In this document: piece after piece, positions 11,101-23,595 of the stretch
How the letters are laid out: each line of letters starts with the position of its first letter
Numbering within the stretch: the stretch's first letter is position 1
NCBI GenBank assembly: GCA_946800325.1
Contig: OX326958.1
Location: 8,442,001 to 8,506,000, forward strand
Source: Luzula sylvatica
Taxonomy: Eukaryota > Streptophyta > Magnoliopsida > Poales > Juncaceae
Direction of reading: 5' to 3'
Length of the DNA stretch: 64,000 bases
The notes under the pieces: generated by a model
The model's database searches: none
The model's input: the letters and a program-made list of their open reading frames with translations, nothing else
Told to the model about the DNA's origin: nothing
Program-made: the position numbers and the translations under genes

Positions 11101-14100
11101 CAAAGTTTTCCAAAGCCACAATCTTATCAAATTAGTTCAAATATTATTTGATTATAGTTTCTAATATACTTCGACTCACAAAGAATAATATTTATTGGTA
11201 CAATTGAAAGTAACATATTAGTTGACATTCCAATAATATTTACTATGATATTTTTCAAATATATCATATCTTCAACTGATTCATTACATTCAGGGATTCA
11301 CTGTATATAATTACTGATTCGGTGACATAATTTATCAGTATAACAGTGTAAATTTTATTTGATCCCATTCCATATTTTTTAATGTAATTTCAGTAGAAAT
11401 TATTTATTTGACTCTCCAATATGTTTAGTTAAGATCCGCCAGCGATTACGCTTACATTCTCTTCAAATATTGTTTTTATTAGTGTTTCTTATTCTCTCAA
11501 ATAATTTACTTTTATTAGTTCAATTCCTAAATATATAGTTCATTCTAATCTTAATCTTTGTTCCTAATTGTATTAGCATTTAACATTGATATATCTGTAT
11601 GTGTACGTCAAAATATTTGAACAACACGTACACCCGTGAAAAACTGAAAGAATATCGTGTATACCCATACAAACTCGAGAAATATCATAGATGCATGCTT
11701 CTCGTAATTTTGACTAAATTATAATAAGTTTTTCTCATTCTAAATAAAATATAAGAAAAAGATGATGATTTCGTAGATATTTTAAAGTATAGTAGAATAA
11801 GAAGTACAAATACTTTTTACAATTAACATGAATATTGAATACTTATGGTATTTTAAATATTTTACAGTAAAACTAATCAGACATTCTCTATTTTGGAGGG
11901 GTATACCTGATATTTTGCGATTTTAATCTTTTATTTTACAAAATATATTTGTGATATTTTCGAGCAATACACATAAAATCTTTAAATCTGTAAATTATTA
12001 GTATAAAATTTGCCGAAACGAAGTGAGGATCTTTAGTTACATTTGTTTCTTTGATGTTAAATGAGCCCCACAAGAAAAAAAATGGAAACAATGAGATGTT
12101 TTGTGACTTTTGTCTCATCAACAGTTCTTTTTTTACAAAATAAGAACAGAGCAGATTTAATAATTTTACAATTTCTTTTCAATCCAGTTATTAGAATTAT
12201 AATTAGATATATAATTGAGAAGAGAAAGCACTCATAATTTCCAAACATTGAATTATGTTAATCAATATTTAGTATGAAATATAAGGTATACATATTTTCC
12301 AAACGTGAAATCCTTCGAACGAATTGTATATGCTAATTTTATTTCACTTGAATTTACATACATAAATTATTTTATTAAACTTCATATGGTATTTAAGTGT
12401 TTCCATTAAACCATCTTTTACTAATTAATAATAGTAAACGAAGATTATTGGATTTTGTGGTGATTAAACTTAAATTGTCAGACTTTATATATTATTATGA
12501 AAATAATAATTTTGTTATAAACTTAAATGGTCGGTCAGACTTCATATATTGTTATAAAATTTCGTCCGTGTTTGCATAAAAGAAATTGTAAATTTATAAA
12601 AAGAGATTGCATGATTTAAATATATATATATAAATAGTAGCTTTATCAGACTTCATATATTATTATTTAATTTTGGTAATACATTTCTTTTATATAAAAA
12701 TAGAAGCTTCATTTTTTATTATTCATAACTCAGTTTCATTTGAAATTCATTTTAATTAAACGTATATGAAAATCTTCTTGTACATCATTTAAAATATGAC
12801 CGACGGTAATTTTCTGACTGGAATGCGTGATCAATCGTTTCGCTTCTATCTCTCTAATTTTAAGAAAGAAAAGAACCTTTGGTAAGTTCGAATGAACTAA
12901 AATTCTTTGATGTTGACAAAAGAGAAGATTGTGTCGTCCATGACTATTCAAAGTAAATAATATGCACGACAAACATCATTCAAATAACTCATAATTTATC
13001 CATCTTCTTATTTTGCACTTATATATACATTTTTACGAAGACACGTCATCATTGTTCTTCAATATTATTGATCATTGAATTTTTTGATGTGATTTCATCA
13101 TACACATTAATTTTATATTTAATTTTTAATATATATAAATTGTGTGGTCATTTGTATGTCATATTCTGAACCCATTGGATTTTGTGATGTTTGATCTCAT
13201 CAATTAATTTTTCGCTAGAATGTTTGAATATCATATTTTATGTACTCATTTATGTGTCATTATTTTACACCATGTTTTAAGAATCCTTAGAAAATCACAT
13301 CATCATACATTAATGACATGTATTATTATTATTATTATTATTGTTTACGTTCACACTATATTAAGTCTATTCAATTATTTATCATTTCACATAAGATTAC
13401 ATGATTAAATGTGATTGCAGTGATAGATGAAAAATTTACATATAAAATACTAATAACTAAATATATAATATTATAAAACATACAACAAATATTAACATTT
13501 TTAAAAAAATTTAATTTTAAAAATCCATCAAATATAATTATTTTAATTTTCTATTTATTTTGACATCCATATTAACATAATTCATACATATCGTTTTTCA
13601 TAATTTAAATTTGTAAATATATTATGTAACAAAATACATTGCAAAAATTACATATTTACATAATAGACTATTAAGTATTATTATTTATTTTAAAAAAAGT
13701 TATAATTTTAAGAATCTCATATAATATTAAGTAGATTATATTTGTATTTTTAACCAAAAAAATTTAATATTAATTTTGTAAAACATAATCGAATTACAAA
13801 AATAATCATCTATCTAATAACTTCTTAAACTTATAAACCACTATCAAATAGTGTTGTTATTTAAAAAAATAAATCATATTATATAAAATAATTTGTATTT
13901 ATGTTTATTCTAAATTTAATTTTGATATTATTTATTAAATTACTTTCACTATTAAGTTTGATATTATTTATATTTTCCATTGCATTTTGAATCAATAAAA
14001 AATATTTGTATTATATAATTAATAATTTGTTACTACATATGCCTTATGATTTATAACTTTTATATTTGATATTTTGAATAATGATATAATATTTATTGTT

Positions 14101-14300
14101 ATGTTTTTTCATAAACTTGTATTATATCTTATATAAGTGATATTATTTGATTAAAAAATGATTTTTTTGTTATCATAATGTAAAATAATTGTAAATTATA
14201 TTGATAATCATAAATAAATGAGTTCAAATAATTTTATGTTAGGATGATATTATCAATATTAGCATATAAATGTGTACTTTGTATTAGAATGAAAATATAA
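11101..14300. repeat. Local segmental-duplication DNA, no intact gene
   Basis: Two parts recur elsewhere in the window. Bases about 11100-11240 ('gacaaagtttt..cagagccacaatcttat..', 'aagaataatatttattgg') recur near 17.46-17.53, 17.81-17.96 and 21.41-21.49/23.60-23.67 kb. Bases about 11.99-12.36 kb ('atttgtttcttt.atgttaaatgagccc', 'ctcatcaacag') recur near 16.72-17.13, 17.99-18.36 and 23.96-24.36 kb. The remainder, especially 13.0-14.3 kb, is very AT-rich with a short (ATT)n near 13321. I see no real gene here. Confidence 0.6.
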
Positions 14301-14305
14301 TTAAC

Positions 14306-14337
14306 ACGCTCGCCGCGTAGCATGAGTATTCTCCTAG
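14306..14337 (+). mobile_element. Probable Helitron 3' terminus (divergent)
   Basis: ACGC-TCGCC-GCGT (14306-14318) can form a short stem, and 16 bases later comes CTAG (14334-14337) followed by T. This is the Helitron 3' layout, but the stem is shorter than in the other ends here. The element would lie to the left in AT-rich DNA; no 5' end was found. Confidence 0.45.
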
Positions 14338-14816
14338 TAATATATTATATTATACTATTAGCAATGTTTATTTTTTTTGGAAATATCTTCATTTCATATT
14401 GTATGTCGGTGATTTTATCTTGTAATTCTTTTTCATAATTTTTTGGAAAATTTTGTAACGTCGACAAGATAAGTTTTGAATTTGCCAGAACAGACAACAA
14501 AGTTTGAAAATTGGTAAATTAACATCCTCGACTTTTGAAAGGTCGAGAGGATGTCATTTTAATTTTCTTAATTTTCTCTGTGTTAAAAATTTTCCCTTTA
14601 TATTTTTTGCAAAATACAAAGATTTTAATGTTTATAATTTTTCATGTGAAGTTGTATGTTAAGACTTAAGAGTCAGATAGGCAAAATTCAAATTAACAAA
14701 TATTTTAATATTAGCTAATTTGTGTTATAATAATATGTTATATTTAATTATTATCATTTGTTCTTTTAAATATCTTTTATTTCATATTTGTACATTTGTA
14801 TGTCCTTTATTTTATA

Positions 14817-15131
14817 CTAGTATAGTTCCCGCGCTTCGCTGCGGCTCTGTTAACTTATTTGTTGTATTACAAGCATCAATATAAACTATCCAACCATTAT
14901 ATACAAAAGTTGTATTAAAAGCATCAATATAAACTATCCAACCATTATATACAATAAAAAACAATACAAATAAATAAACAAAACTTAATAATACAACATT
15001 GATCGTCCACACTATAATTTAATATTTATTGTTGAATTGCACATGCAATTGAAATTTTCAAAAAAATTAAAGAGGCCAAGATTATTCTGAAATTATATCT
15101 GTCCACATTATATAAAAATATATCATTACAT
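14817..15131 (-). mobile_element. Probable small Helitron, minus orientation
   Basis: Read on the minus strand, a GC-rich hairpin (CCGCAGCGAAGCGCGG, about 14829-14844) is followed by GAACTATA and CTAG (14820-14817) then T, a good Helitron 3' end. A possible 5' end is TCTATGTAATG.. (minus strand, starting near 15131), preceded by A. That choice is weak. Inside is a direct repeat of about 45 bases ('catcaatataaactatccaa', at about 14875 and 14922). Confidence 0.5.
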
Positions 15132-15167
15132 AGATATTTCTATTGCAATATCTTAAGCGACATGGCT

Positions 15168-15665
15168 GATGGCCCCCCCAATTCTCATCTAGGTAATCGC
15201 GAGAAAGTCGTAAACATATATAATATTTCTTTCAATGATAATCACAATGAATTTTGTTGGTTATGGATGAATTAGAGGAGGATAATTTGATCATTTCAAA
15301 GACCTCGGCTAGAAAACATGTGGTTTTAATTGCATGATCAATCGCATGGTTCGTATGTACAACATTATTCTCTTCGTACAAAGGCGGAGTCATTTTCAAA
15401 TCGTCTATTTCAATGATGGCCCCCAATTCTCATCTTTGTGGTAGGTAATCGCGAGAAAGTCGTAAACATATATAATATTTCTTTCAATGATAATCACAAT
15501 GAATTTTGTTGGTTATGGATGAATTAGAGGAGGATAATTTGATCATTTCAAAGACCTCGGCTAGGAAACATGTGGTTTTAATTGCATGATCAATCGCATG
15601 GTTCGTATGTAAAGCATTATCCTCTTCATACAAAGGCGGAGTCATTTTCAAATCGTCTTTAGTGG
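15168..15665. repeat. 252-bp tandem duplication
   Basis: Bases about 15168-15412 recur at about 15415-15665 with an offset of 252 bases (for example 'ggtaatcgcgagaaagtcgt' at 15192 and 15444). Differences are few, so the duplication is fairly recent. Each copy contains the 3' part of a minus-strand open frame (next entry). Confidence 0.9.
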
Positions 15666-15699
15666 ACCCAGATTGATTAATCAAACTTTGAACATACAA
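15484..15699 (-). CDS. Hypothetical 71-residue protein, partly duplicated downstream
   Basis: A minus-strand frame begins MYVQSLINQSGSTKDDLKMT and ends NKIHCDYH. Its last 55 or so residues recur in the neighbouring tandem copy (15426-15232), which has the same C-terminus and lacks the first 14 residues. Differences between copies include amino-acid changes (EEDNALHTN against EENNVVHTN). I do not recognise a family, signal peptide or membrane segment. It could be a terminal exon, a young gene or chance; it stays open through both copies. Confidence 0.25.
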   Translation of the reverse strand: MYVQSLINQSGSTKDDLKMTPPLYEEDNALHTNHAIDHAIKTTCFLAEVFEMIKLSSSNSSITNKIHCDYH

Positions 15700-15823
15700 T
15701 GATTAACATCTTCGATCTATGACAAGACAAATACGTAGATACTACATGACAAATCTATTTTACTATTTATTGGAAACTTATACACACTATAATTTAAATC
15801 GAAGATGCAATAATAGCATATAT

Positions 15824-16387
15824 TTAGGGTCGATGAACAACTACACTTGGTCTCCTCTTCATGCGAGACGGATCTGTTGGATACTTAATATTCACGGAGC
15901 TCGATCTTTTAGGGTCTCGGCTAATATCTGAAGGCCGTAAATTCGAAAATACCGGCTTTTCCTTCTTTTGATTGAAATAGGATCCAGGGGAAATCGGTGC
16001 ATCAATGGGTGTTATAGGACTCCTCGTATAAGCAACATCGAGCGAAATTTGTCGTTTCATTCTCGAAATAAAATCTTCTGCTTTCTTGTCGATATCATCC
16101 TTGCTTGAAAATTGATCATATCTTAAAGAACTCGTTGACGAAGGGGTTGAAAATTGATCGTTTGTTAATACCTCCTCAGTTTTATGGAGATCGTGATTTT
16201 TTTCGTGGTCATTTTGAAAGTCGGGAATACAATTTGAGAGACTGCGTTTTGGAGCGAACTCGATATGTCTGCGAGGACTCGGGGAATCTAGCAGAGTCGA
16301 AGATATGCGCGTGAATTTTGCCGAATTTAGAGACAATAAGACTTTTGCGACTCTGAACAATCTCCATATGTTTCTGAAGATTGACAT
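15824..16387 (-). CDS. DUF761-like small basic protein, paralogue 1
   Basis: A single-exon frame of 187 codons starting MSIFRNIWRLFRVAKVLLSL. Features shared with the genes at 27.1 and 31.8 kb are: an N-terminal aromatic/basic helix (IWRLF.VAKVLLSLNS.KF), SPSPRR, RSLSNCIPD, an acidic Ser/Thr-rich middle, then DDIDKKAEDFISRMKRQISL (about residues 107-126), DAPISPGSYFNQ and a basic C-terminus (RMKRRPSVVVHRP). The KKAEDFI..M/F.RQ motif resembles the DUF761 ('cotton fibre expressed') motif of plants; function is unknown. Compared with the other two copies it has lost the last four residues (M-A/T-I-T) through an earlier stop. The upstream 130 bases also resemble those of the 27.1-kb copy. Confidence 0.7.
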   Translation of the reverse strand: MSIFRNIWRLFRVAKVLLSLNSAKFTRISSTLLDSPSPRRHIEFAPKRSLSNCIPDFQNDHEKNHDLHKTEEVLTNDQFSTPSSTSSLRYDQFSSKDDIDKKAEDFISRMKRQISLDVAYTRSPITPIDAPISPGSYFNQKKEKPVFSNLRPSDISRDPKRSSSVNIKYPTDPSRMKRRPSVVVHRP

Positions 16388-19300
16388 TGGATGGAACCGA
16401 GGATGAGAAATTAGGTTATGGGGAAGAAATGAATTCGAGTTTGATTTGATTTATATAGATGATGAGTGATCACAATTTTTCCAATTAGATAATTGATAGA
16501 TGCCACAATATAATCATCACATTCACGTCTACATTGAAAAGATAGTTCCACATTCATTGAGAAGATAGTTCATTAGTGATTAGACTTTAAAATGCGTTGA
16601 CTTCAAAGAATACCAATGGGCTTATATCTAAATAAATTAAATGTGCATCTTAGTTGACATTCTAATAAAAATCTTAGTTGGCATTCCAACAAAAACTAAA
16701 TTAAATATGCATCACATTATGTTAAATGAGTCGAAAAAGAATTCGAAATAATTAAATCTTTTGTCTCATCGACAGATATTTTTTTTACAAAATAAGAGCA
16801 CATATAATTTCGAAACATTGTATTATGTTCATAAATATTTAGTACGAGATAAAAGGTATAAATATAATTGGTCACAATTAATATGCCAAAAAATATTATT
16901 AGTATCTTAAGACCGAAGTTGAAGTTACGAGTTTTTATCTTCATTTCTTAATTATTTTATTCTCGTGTTAAAATATAATTTGACAAAGTATATAGTATCA
17001 GATTAACTCACCTCCAGCAATCTTTTAAAAAAAAAATTGATAAGTAATTTTAGTTAGTTTGATAAGTACTGTATCTACACAATATTTGAATTCATATAAA
17101 GAGATTGTTTTTATCGAAGGGAATTATTAAAAAAACTAATAATATTTTAATATTTAAAAAAAAACTTTTTTATGGATACTCCAAAAAACTTAAATAAAGT
17201 TTTGTTTCCAAATACTTCTTTATAAGACTTAAATCTAATTTTAAATAGTGTTAAATATATTTTTGACCCCTCTATTAACTTGGTTGTACTATATTTCATA
17301 TTTGTAATATAAGCTCCAGAAAGTATTATTATGTTAAAATAAAATGCAACCATCCTTTATATCATGGTGTTTAATTCAATAGGACAACCCTCTATTAACT
17401 TGGTTGTACTATATTCCAAATATTATTTCATTCTAATTTTTAATATAGTTTGACTTTCACTTCAAAAAAGAAAATAGTTTTTGACTCACAAAGAATAATA
17501 CTTGTGGGCACAATTGGAAGTAACTTATTAGACTTTGCTTGGTTTGACGTTATTTCATGAACTTTTTTGTAATGAACAAAATATTAAAGTTATATAAATA
17601 TACCATATAATTTTTTATCTTCAATTATTATATGTTGAAAGGAATATTTTTTTAACTATTTTACAACTCAGCCCCGCCCAATATTATCCCTACACAAGAT
17701 TTTTACAATTTGGCCCAAAATTAAACTCAGCCCACTTTTTCTTAGGTTGTAATATAATACTATATTAGCTATATTAGCTAGGTTGTATTATATTTATTAT
17801 AATATAAGTTTGACAAAGTTTTACAGAGCCACAATCTTATTAATTAGTCAAAATATTGTTTGATTCCATTTCTTATAATATACTTTGACTTGCAAAGAAT
17901 AATATTTATTGGCATAATCCAGTTGAAACTAAATTAAATGTGCATCTTAGTTGACATTCGAACAAAAACTAAATTAAATGCGCATCATATTATATTTGTT
18001 TCTTGAATGCTAAATGAGCCCGAAAGAGAGAAAAAATCGAAATAATGAAATGTTTCTGTCTCATCAATTTCTTCCCAATGCTGTTAGAATTAAATTATAA
18101 TTGAGAAGAGAGAGCACATAACCCATATATCATGTAATTTTCAAGTATTGTATTATGTTCATCAATATTTAGTATGAGATAAAAGGTATAAATAATTGGT
18201 CACCATTGATGTGCCGAAAAAATTATTAGTAGATTGAGACTGAAGTTAAGGAATTATATCTTAATTTCTTGATTTTTTTTCTCGTGTTAAAATATAATTT
18301 GACAAATTATAGTACGAGATTAACTCACCTCGAGCAATCTTTGCAACAACAAAAAAGTGATAAGTAATTTTAGTTAGTATGATAAATACCTACGATATTA
18401 TTTTTGAGGGAAAGACAAACATGATACGCGTCCGGTCCAATGATTTTTCATTTATCCTATTAAAACAATCAAATATAAAACACAAACAAAAACCTAAAAA
18501 GAGCAAATTATGTACAAAAACAATCAAATATAAAACACAACCCTCTAGCCCTTGCATGCAATATCCTATTAAAACACTCTATGAGACATTCAACGATTTA
18601 CTTTCCATTGAAGAATTAAGTCGTTTATGCAACTAATGACTAGTCCGTGCATTCTACTTTTTTTTTTTGGAATATGCGATTATTTCGTTCTCTCCAAATG
18701 ATCATAATCGTTGCTAAGCATTTTATGTACCTACAATATTTGAAGAACATGATCAAAATGATCAAAATACAAATCAAGATCACCAAAACGATCAGTGAAA
18801 TCCTCTGAACTAATTGTATATGTCAATTTTATTTCACTTGAATTCATATAAAGAGATTGTTTTATCAAGAAGAATTATTAAAATGGACATTTTAAAAAAG
18901 TCCTCACACTTTAGATACTCCAAAAAATCTAAACAAAGTTGTCTATACTCAAACCTAACTTTACAAACTTTGAATGATGTTAAATACATTTTGGATCAAA
19001 ATATATTTTTATTTTCATATATAATAAATAAAAAAACATTTTTTTGGTGTTTTTATTAATTTTATAAAATTCCATAAATATTTTTGAACATATAATAATT
19101 TTAAAAAATAATATTTTAAATTAACATAATTTTAATAGTTCATTTATTATAAGAACATATTTTTTCAAAATAATAATTATTAACTGTTAAAAAGATATTT
19201 TTTGTCGATATATACTCAAGGTGTTATTTAATATTGTTGTTTATTTTATTATACTGATGTTAAATTTTCATAAAATAATTTGTAATGAATGAAATATTAA

Positions 19301-19560
19301 AGTTATATAAATATACCATATCAACTTTTTTCTTCAATTATTATATGTTAAAAAGTTTTTTTTTAAATTAATAAAAAAACATACCCTAATATGGATTTGC
19401 AGTCTTTTTGGTTGAAATCTATGAAATACTACGAATAACTAACGCGCAACTCAACAAGTTTCGAGATGAAAGAGAAGAAGGTGTGACCTAGACGAAAAAA
19501 GAGTAGAGTAAGAATTGCAGCGGAACAATGTGAGAAAGGGGAAAGTGGAGGAGTTTGCTG
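16388..19560. repeat. Locally duplicated AT-rich intergenic DNA
   Basis: This holds further copies of the dispersed local segments described at 11.1-14.3 kb: about 16.72-17.13, 17.46-17.53, 17.81-17.96, 17.99-18.36 and 18.79-18.87 kb. About 19.0-19.38 kb is AT-rich text of the family also seen at 26.05-26.35 kb. Short open frames (for example 18379-18636) show no recognisable domain. No gene is supported. Confidence 0.55.
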
Positions 19561-19584
19561 AGTTTAGTGCTGTGAATGGACCTA

Positions 19585-20080
19585 TGTTGCGCGGATACGG
19601 GTACAAGTATCGTATCTGATATGATACAGATACGCGATACGGAAACGGCGATACGGCAATTTTTAAAATGTCTAGGATACGATACGTTATAGAAGTATAT
19701 TATTTAATATTATTTCAATATAATTAAATATATATATTTAAATAATTTTATTAAATTATTATAAAAATCAAGATGTCGTGTTATCCATTTGGATATTTTA
19801 ATAATAAGTAAAATAAAAAAAAGGTGATATAAAAAACTATTGAGTAGCAAAAAATATAGGGTATTTTTATGTTGGGCCGAAAAAAAAAACCATGGCTCAA
19901 CCGCATCGGAACCGTATCTAGATATGTCGGAACCGTATCGAGCCGTATCGAAAACGTATCGTGTCGTATCGGAACCGTATCCGTTCAAATATATATATAT
20001 AAAATAATCCAATACACCACGCGACCCATCAAATACGTATCGATGGCATATCCGTATCCGATACGGATACGGTCGGGCCC
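19585..20080. repeat. Cluster of GATACGG / CCGTATC motifs in opposite orientations
   Basis: The left side (about 19590-19660) carries repeated GATACGG-type motifs (gcggatacgggtac, gatacgcgatacgg), while the right side (about 19905-19985 and 20050-20070) carries the complement (aaccgtatc, gccgtatcg) many times. About 250 AT-rich bases lie between. The inverted arrangement suggests the ends of a decayed foldback or MITE-type element; no gene is present. Confidence 0.5.
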
Positions 20081-20344
20081 GACTTTTGTGAACCAGAGAG
20101 GAAGGAAGGGCGAGTGCGGCATGAACCGGTTTCTTGGTGCGAGAATGTAAGGTTTCGTATGATATGGTTACGTAAGTAACGTAACAGGGTCACAAAAAGG
20201 TTTTTTCGGTTATTATGGGCTTTACAATTTCTTTGCTTTCAATGCAATAGGGCTTATGGCTACCAGAAGCAACACTTGTACGTAAATTTTTTTTAGTTGA
20301 TTAAAAAATGGAAAAATATAGTTGGTCCACACGGCCCAAATTCA

Positions 20345-20950
20345 TTCCCACATTCTTGACGAGATGTCAAAAATTAGTTAAATTGATTGATTAGTTTCTT
20401 TAATTGATTCAATTAAATATTAATTGACACGTAAATAATTTATAATATATTAATATCATCACATGTTAATTGTCGTGTCAATTTAATTAAACAATCAATT
20501 AAATGATTAATTGAGCCAATTAATAATACTAATTCAATCCAACAAAAACAAAAACAAATCCACACAACATCTAAAATCAACACAGGACAAAAGTTTCATG
20601 CCATGTATCCGGAACATCCGGAAAAAAAAAGTACCGGGTCATCACAACTAAAAGGCTGCCGATCTCTACCACCTTCAACCAAGCAACGGGGGAGGCAAAA
20701 TTTAGATAACTTTAGGATAAATTGTAATAGGACTCAATACACGGTACGGTAGTTTAGTATTTAAGTTTTAGGAAAGAGATTAGATATGGAGTCCCACCAA
20801 TCCTTGATGTAGAGCAATGATACGTCAATCGAGACTGTTTTAAAGGGTTGATTTGATTGATTAACCTTCAAATCAATGCTTAATTTAATTGATTCAATTA
20901 AAAAAAGATAATCAATCTAATAAACCATCATCGATTGACGCATCAATAAT
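20345..20950. repeat. Two small hairpin elements (MITE-like)
   Basis: About 20370-20535 contains TTGATTCAATTAAATATTAA..TGACACG answered by GTGTCAATTTAATTAAACAA. About 20818-20950 has ATACGTCAATCGA on the left and TCGATTGACGCAT on the right. Both are AT-rich foldback sequences without coding content. Between them (20540-20815) I see nothing notable. Confidence 0.5.
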
Positions 20951-20959
20951 GTTTTATTG

Positions 20960-21125
20960 AGTTTGAGGCTGTTGTTAAAATCGGAACGGACCGGCCGGTT
21001 CAACCAAAAAAACCGGAACCAGATGAGCAAACGGGTTGGTTTGATTATGGGACTGGATGTGCATGAGAACCGTAAGAAAACTGGTTGATCCGGTCGTTTT
21101 CCGTAAAACCGGACCGAACCAATCA
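20960..21125. repeat. CCGGTT-rich patch
   Basis: A GC-richer island with repeated CCGGTT/AACCGG-type words (ggaccggccggttcaacc, aaaccggaacc, gatccggtcg, aaaccggaccgaacc). It resembles the decayed ends of plant DNA transposons. No gene seen. Confidence 0.35.
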
Positions 21126-21495
21126 AAACAAATCGTCTGATTCTTTTACATCATTTCTTCATGCCCATGTTTTGAAACTTTTTTCTCAGCCCAACTCTCT
21201 CTCTCTCTTAGTGGGTCTTTGGTCATGTATTCTTTATTCTCCCTCTAATCATCATTTAAGTATTGAACTTTGTATTTTTGTGAATATGTTTGAATAATTT
21301 ATAGATTTTGTATGTTATACTTGAAAATTAATTTATGGGATATATTAATTTTATTTATACATTTGAACCCGCTCCATTTCATAAAAATTAATTTAAGATG
21401 AGAAATGTAGTACAACAGAGCCACAATCTTGTCAAAAAGTCCAAATATTATTTGATTCTATTTTTAATATAGTTTGGCTCACAAAATATAATACA

Positions 21496-23595
21496 CTAGC
21501 ATTACCCCCGCGCAATTGCGCGGGGCTGTTCGGGTTTATAAGTAATGTAGTTGAAAAAAATTGTTGTTCATTTTGTGTATGTGACTTTCTTTTTGTAATC
21601 ATTATTATATGTGTAATTTAATGTTTTGTGTGCGAGTGAAATTTTGTAGCAAAAATCGTTTGAATATTTTAAGAGCCAGATTTCTTGAATAATTCAAACG
21701 GTTATTGCTAAAAAAATTATCTATATTTTATACTTCATAAGTAAAATAAGGAAAAAGAACGAATGAGTCGTTATGAAATTTATTAAGAACATAATAGTTC
21801 AGAAAACATTGCTGAAAAAAAGAGTGTTTTTAATTTCACAAATCCTTAATTTCGCTACATATTTAGCACAAATATTTTTCGTCCTTTGTGTGGTCAGCCA
21901 ACAACAAAGTTTGACGATGTCATCGCTAACCGTTTCGTTCGAACCTTTAATTTAAATTATGTCATGATTATTCGCATATCCATGATTTGGTATATTTTTA
22001 ACCCCCTAATTTTTTTTGGATATTATAAAAAATTCTCTATCTTTTCGTAAACTCCAAAAAAAAAAAACTCTTTACCAAACTTTTATTTTAAAATACTCCT
22101 TATGGATGATATTAATTTTTTTTTCCCAAAATACCCTCCAAATCTCATATGTAATAATTAAAACTTATTTTTGTTATTTTTTATTAATTTTAAGAAAATT
22201 CATAAACACTTCTTAACACGTAGTGATTTAAAAAAATTTAAATTATTACATATTTTGTTTATATAATTTTAATATTACATTCTTTATTCATAAAAAAACT
22301 AACATTAAATGATAATAAATAAACATCTTGCAAATATATTCATAGAAAATATCTATTTAAACATCTATTTTTTATTTTAGTTTTCTTTTTATGTATTTTT
22401 TAATAGTTTTGTGATATTTTATTTTTAAATATTTGCAAGATGTTCTTTTATTAATATTGTTCAACTTATTATAATTTTATTTTAGTTTTTCAAGAAAATA
22501 ATAAAGGACCAAAATGTAAATTTTAAAACTTCGAAGGACCAAAATGCAAATATAAAGGACCAAAATGTGAAAAAAGGACCAAAATATAATTTTTTTTAAA
22601 AAATAGGACCAATTTGAGGCCCCTGGACTAAAATGTAAATTTCAAAACTTCGAAGGGCCAAAATGCAAATATGAAGGACCAAAATGTAAAAAAAAAGGAC
22701 CAAAATGTATTTTTTTTTCGAAAAAAGGACCAATTTGTAAATAAAAAAGGACCAAAATGTAAAACAAATTTTTTTTTTAGAAATAGGCCCCTGGTGACGT
22801 GGCTGCACCAGGCAAGAAAAATAATAAAGGACCAAAATGTAAATTTTAATACTTCGAAGGACCAAAATGTGAAAAAAAGACCAAAATATAATTTTTTTAA
22901 AAAAATAGGACCAATTTGAGGCCCCTGGACTAAAATGTAAATTTCAAAACTTCGAAGGACCAAAATGCAAATATAAAGGACCAAAATGTAAAAAAAAGGA
23001 GCAAAATATAATTTTTTTTCGAAAAAGGACCAGTTTGTAAATAAAAAAGGACCAAAATGTAAATTTCAAAACTTCGAAGGGCCAAAATGCAAATATAAAT
23101 GACCAAAATGTAAAAAAAAAAGGATCAAAATGTAATTTTGTTTCGAAAAAAGGACCAATTTGTAAATAAAAAAGGACCAAAATGTAACAATTTTTTTTTT
23201 TTTTAAAATAGGCCCCTGGTGACGCGGCTGCACCAGGCAAGAAAAATAAGAAAGGACCAAAATGTAAATTTTAAAACTTCGAATGACCAAAATGCAAATA
23301 TAAAGGACCAAAATGTGAAAAAAGGACCAAAATATAATTTTTTTAAAAAAATAGGACCAATTTGAGGCCCCTGGACTAAAATGTAAATTTCAAAACTTCG
23401 AAGGGACAAAATGCAAATATAAAGGACCAAAATATAAAATAAAAAGGACCAAAATGTAATTTTTTTTCGAAAAAATGATCAATTTGTAAATAAAAAGGAC
23501 CAAAAAATATATATATATATATTTTACAAATAGGCCCCTGGTTACGTGGCTGCACCAGGAGGCAGCAAATCCCCTTGCATTATATATTAGATAGA
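21496..23595 (-). mobile_element. Helitron, about 2.1 kb, minus orientation
   Basis: Read on the minus strand the element starts TCTATCTAATATATAATGC (23595 downward, preceded by A). It ends with the palindrome CCCCGCGCAATTGCGCGGGG (21525-21506), a 6-base spacer and GCTAG (CTAG at 21499-21496), followed by T. The flanks rejoin into text found uninterrupted elsewhere in the window: left '..gctcacaaaatataata' and right '..cggcacaattgaaagt' correspond to about 11176-11208 and 17482-17510 ('gactcacaaagaataata..g.cacaattg'). This paralogous empty site supports the borders. It encodes no Rep/helicase and is mostly AT-rich DNA plus a minisatellite region, so it is non-autonomous. Confidence 0.75.
22491..23565. 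repeat. GGACCAAAATG minisatellite inside the Helitron
   Basis: Three successive blocks, each made of many short units GGACCAAAATGTAA-, GGACCAATTTG-, GGACCAAAATGCAAATA-, close with GGCCCCTGGTGACGTGGCTGCACCAGG-like text (about 22789-22811, 23212-23237, 23532-23559). The closing motif has the inverted arms CCTGGTG/CACCAGG. Block starts at about 22491, 22812 and 23237 give spacings of roughly 320 and 424 bases. The open frames on both strands are by-products of the repetition. Confidence 0.85.

Noticed and set aside
22596..23430. Long minus-strand frames rich in Phe/Trp/Ser (FWSF.., ILVL..)
   Set aside because: They come from the repeated GGACCAAAATG text inside a Helitron and shift between frames from copy to copy.
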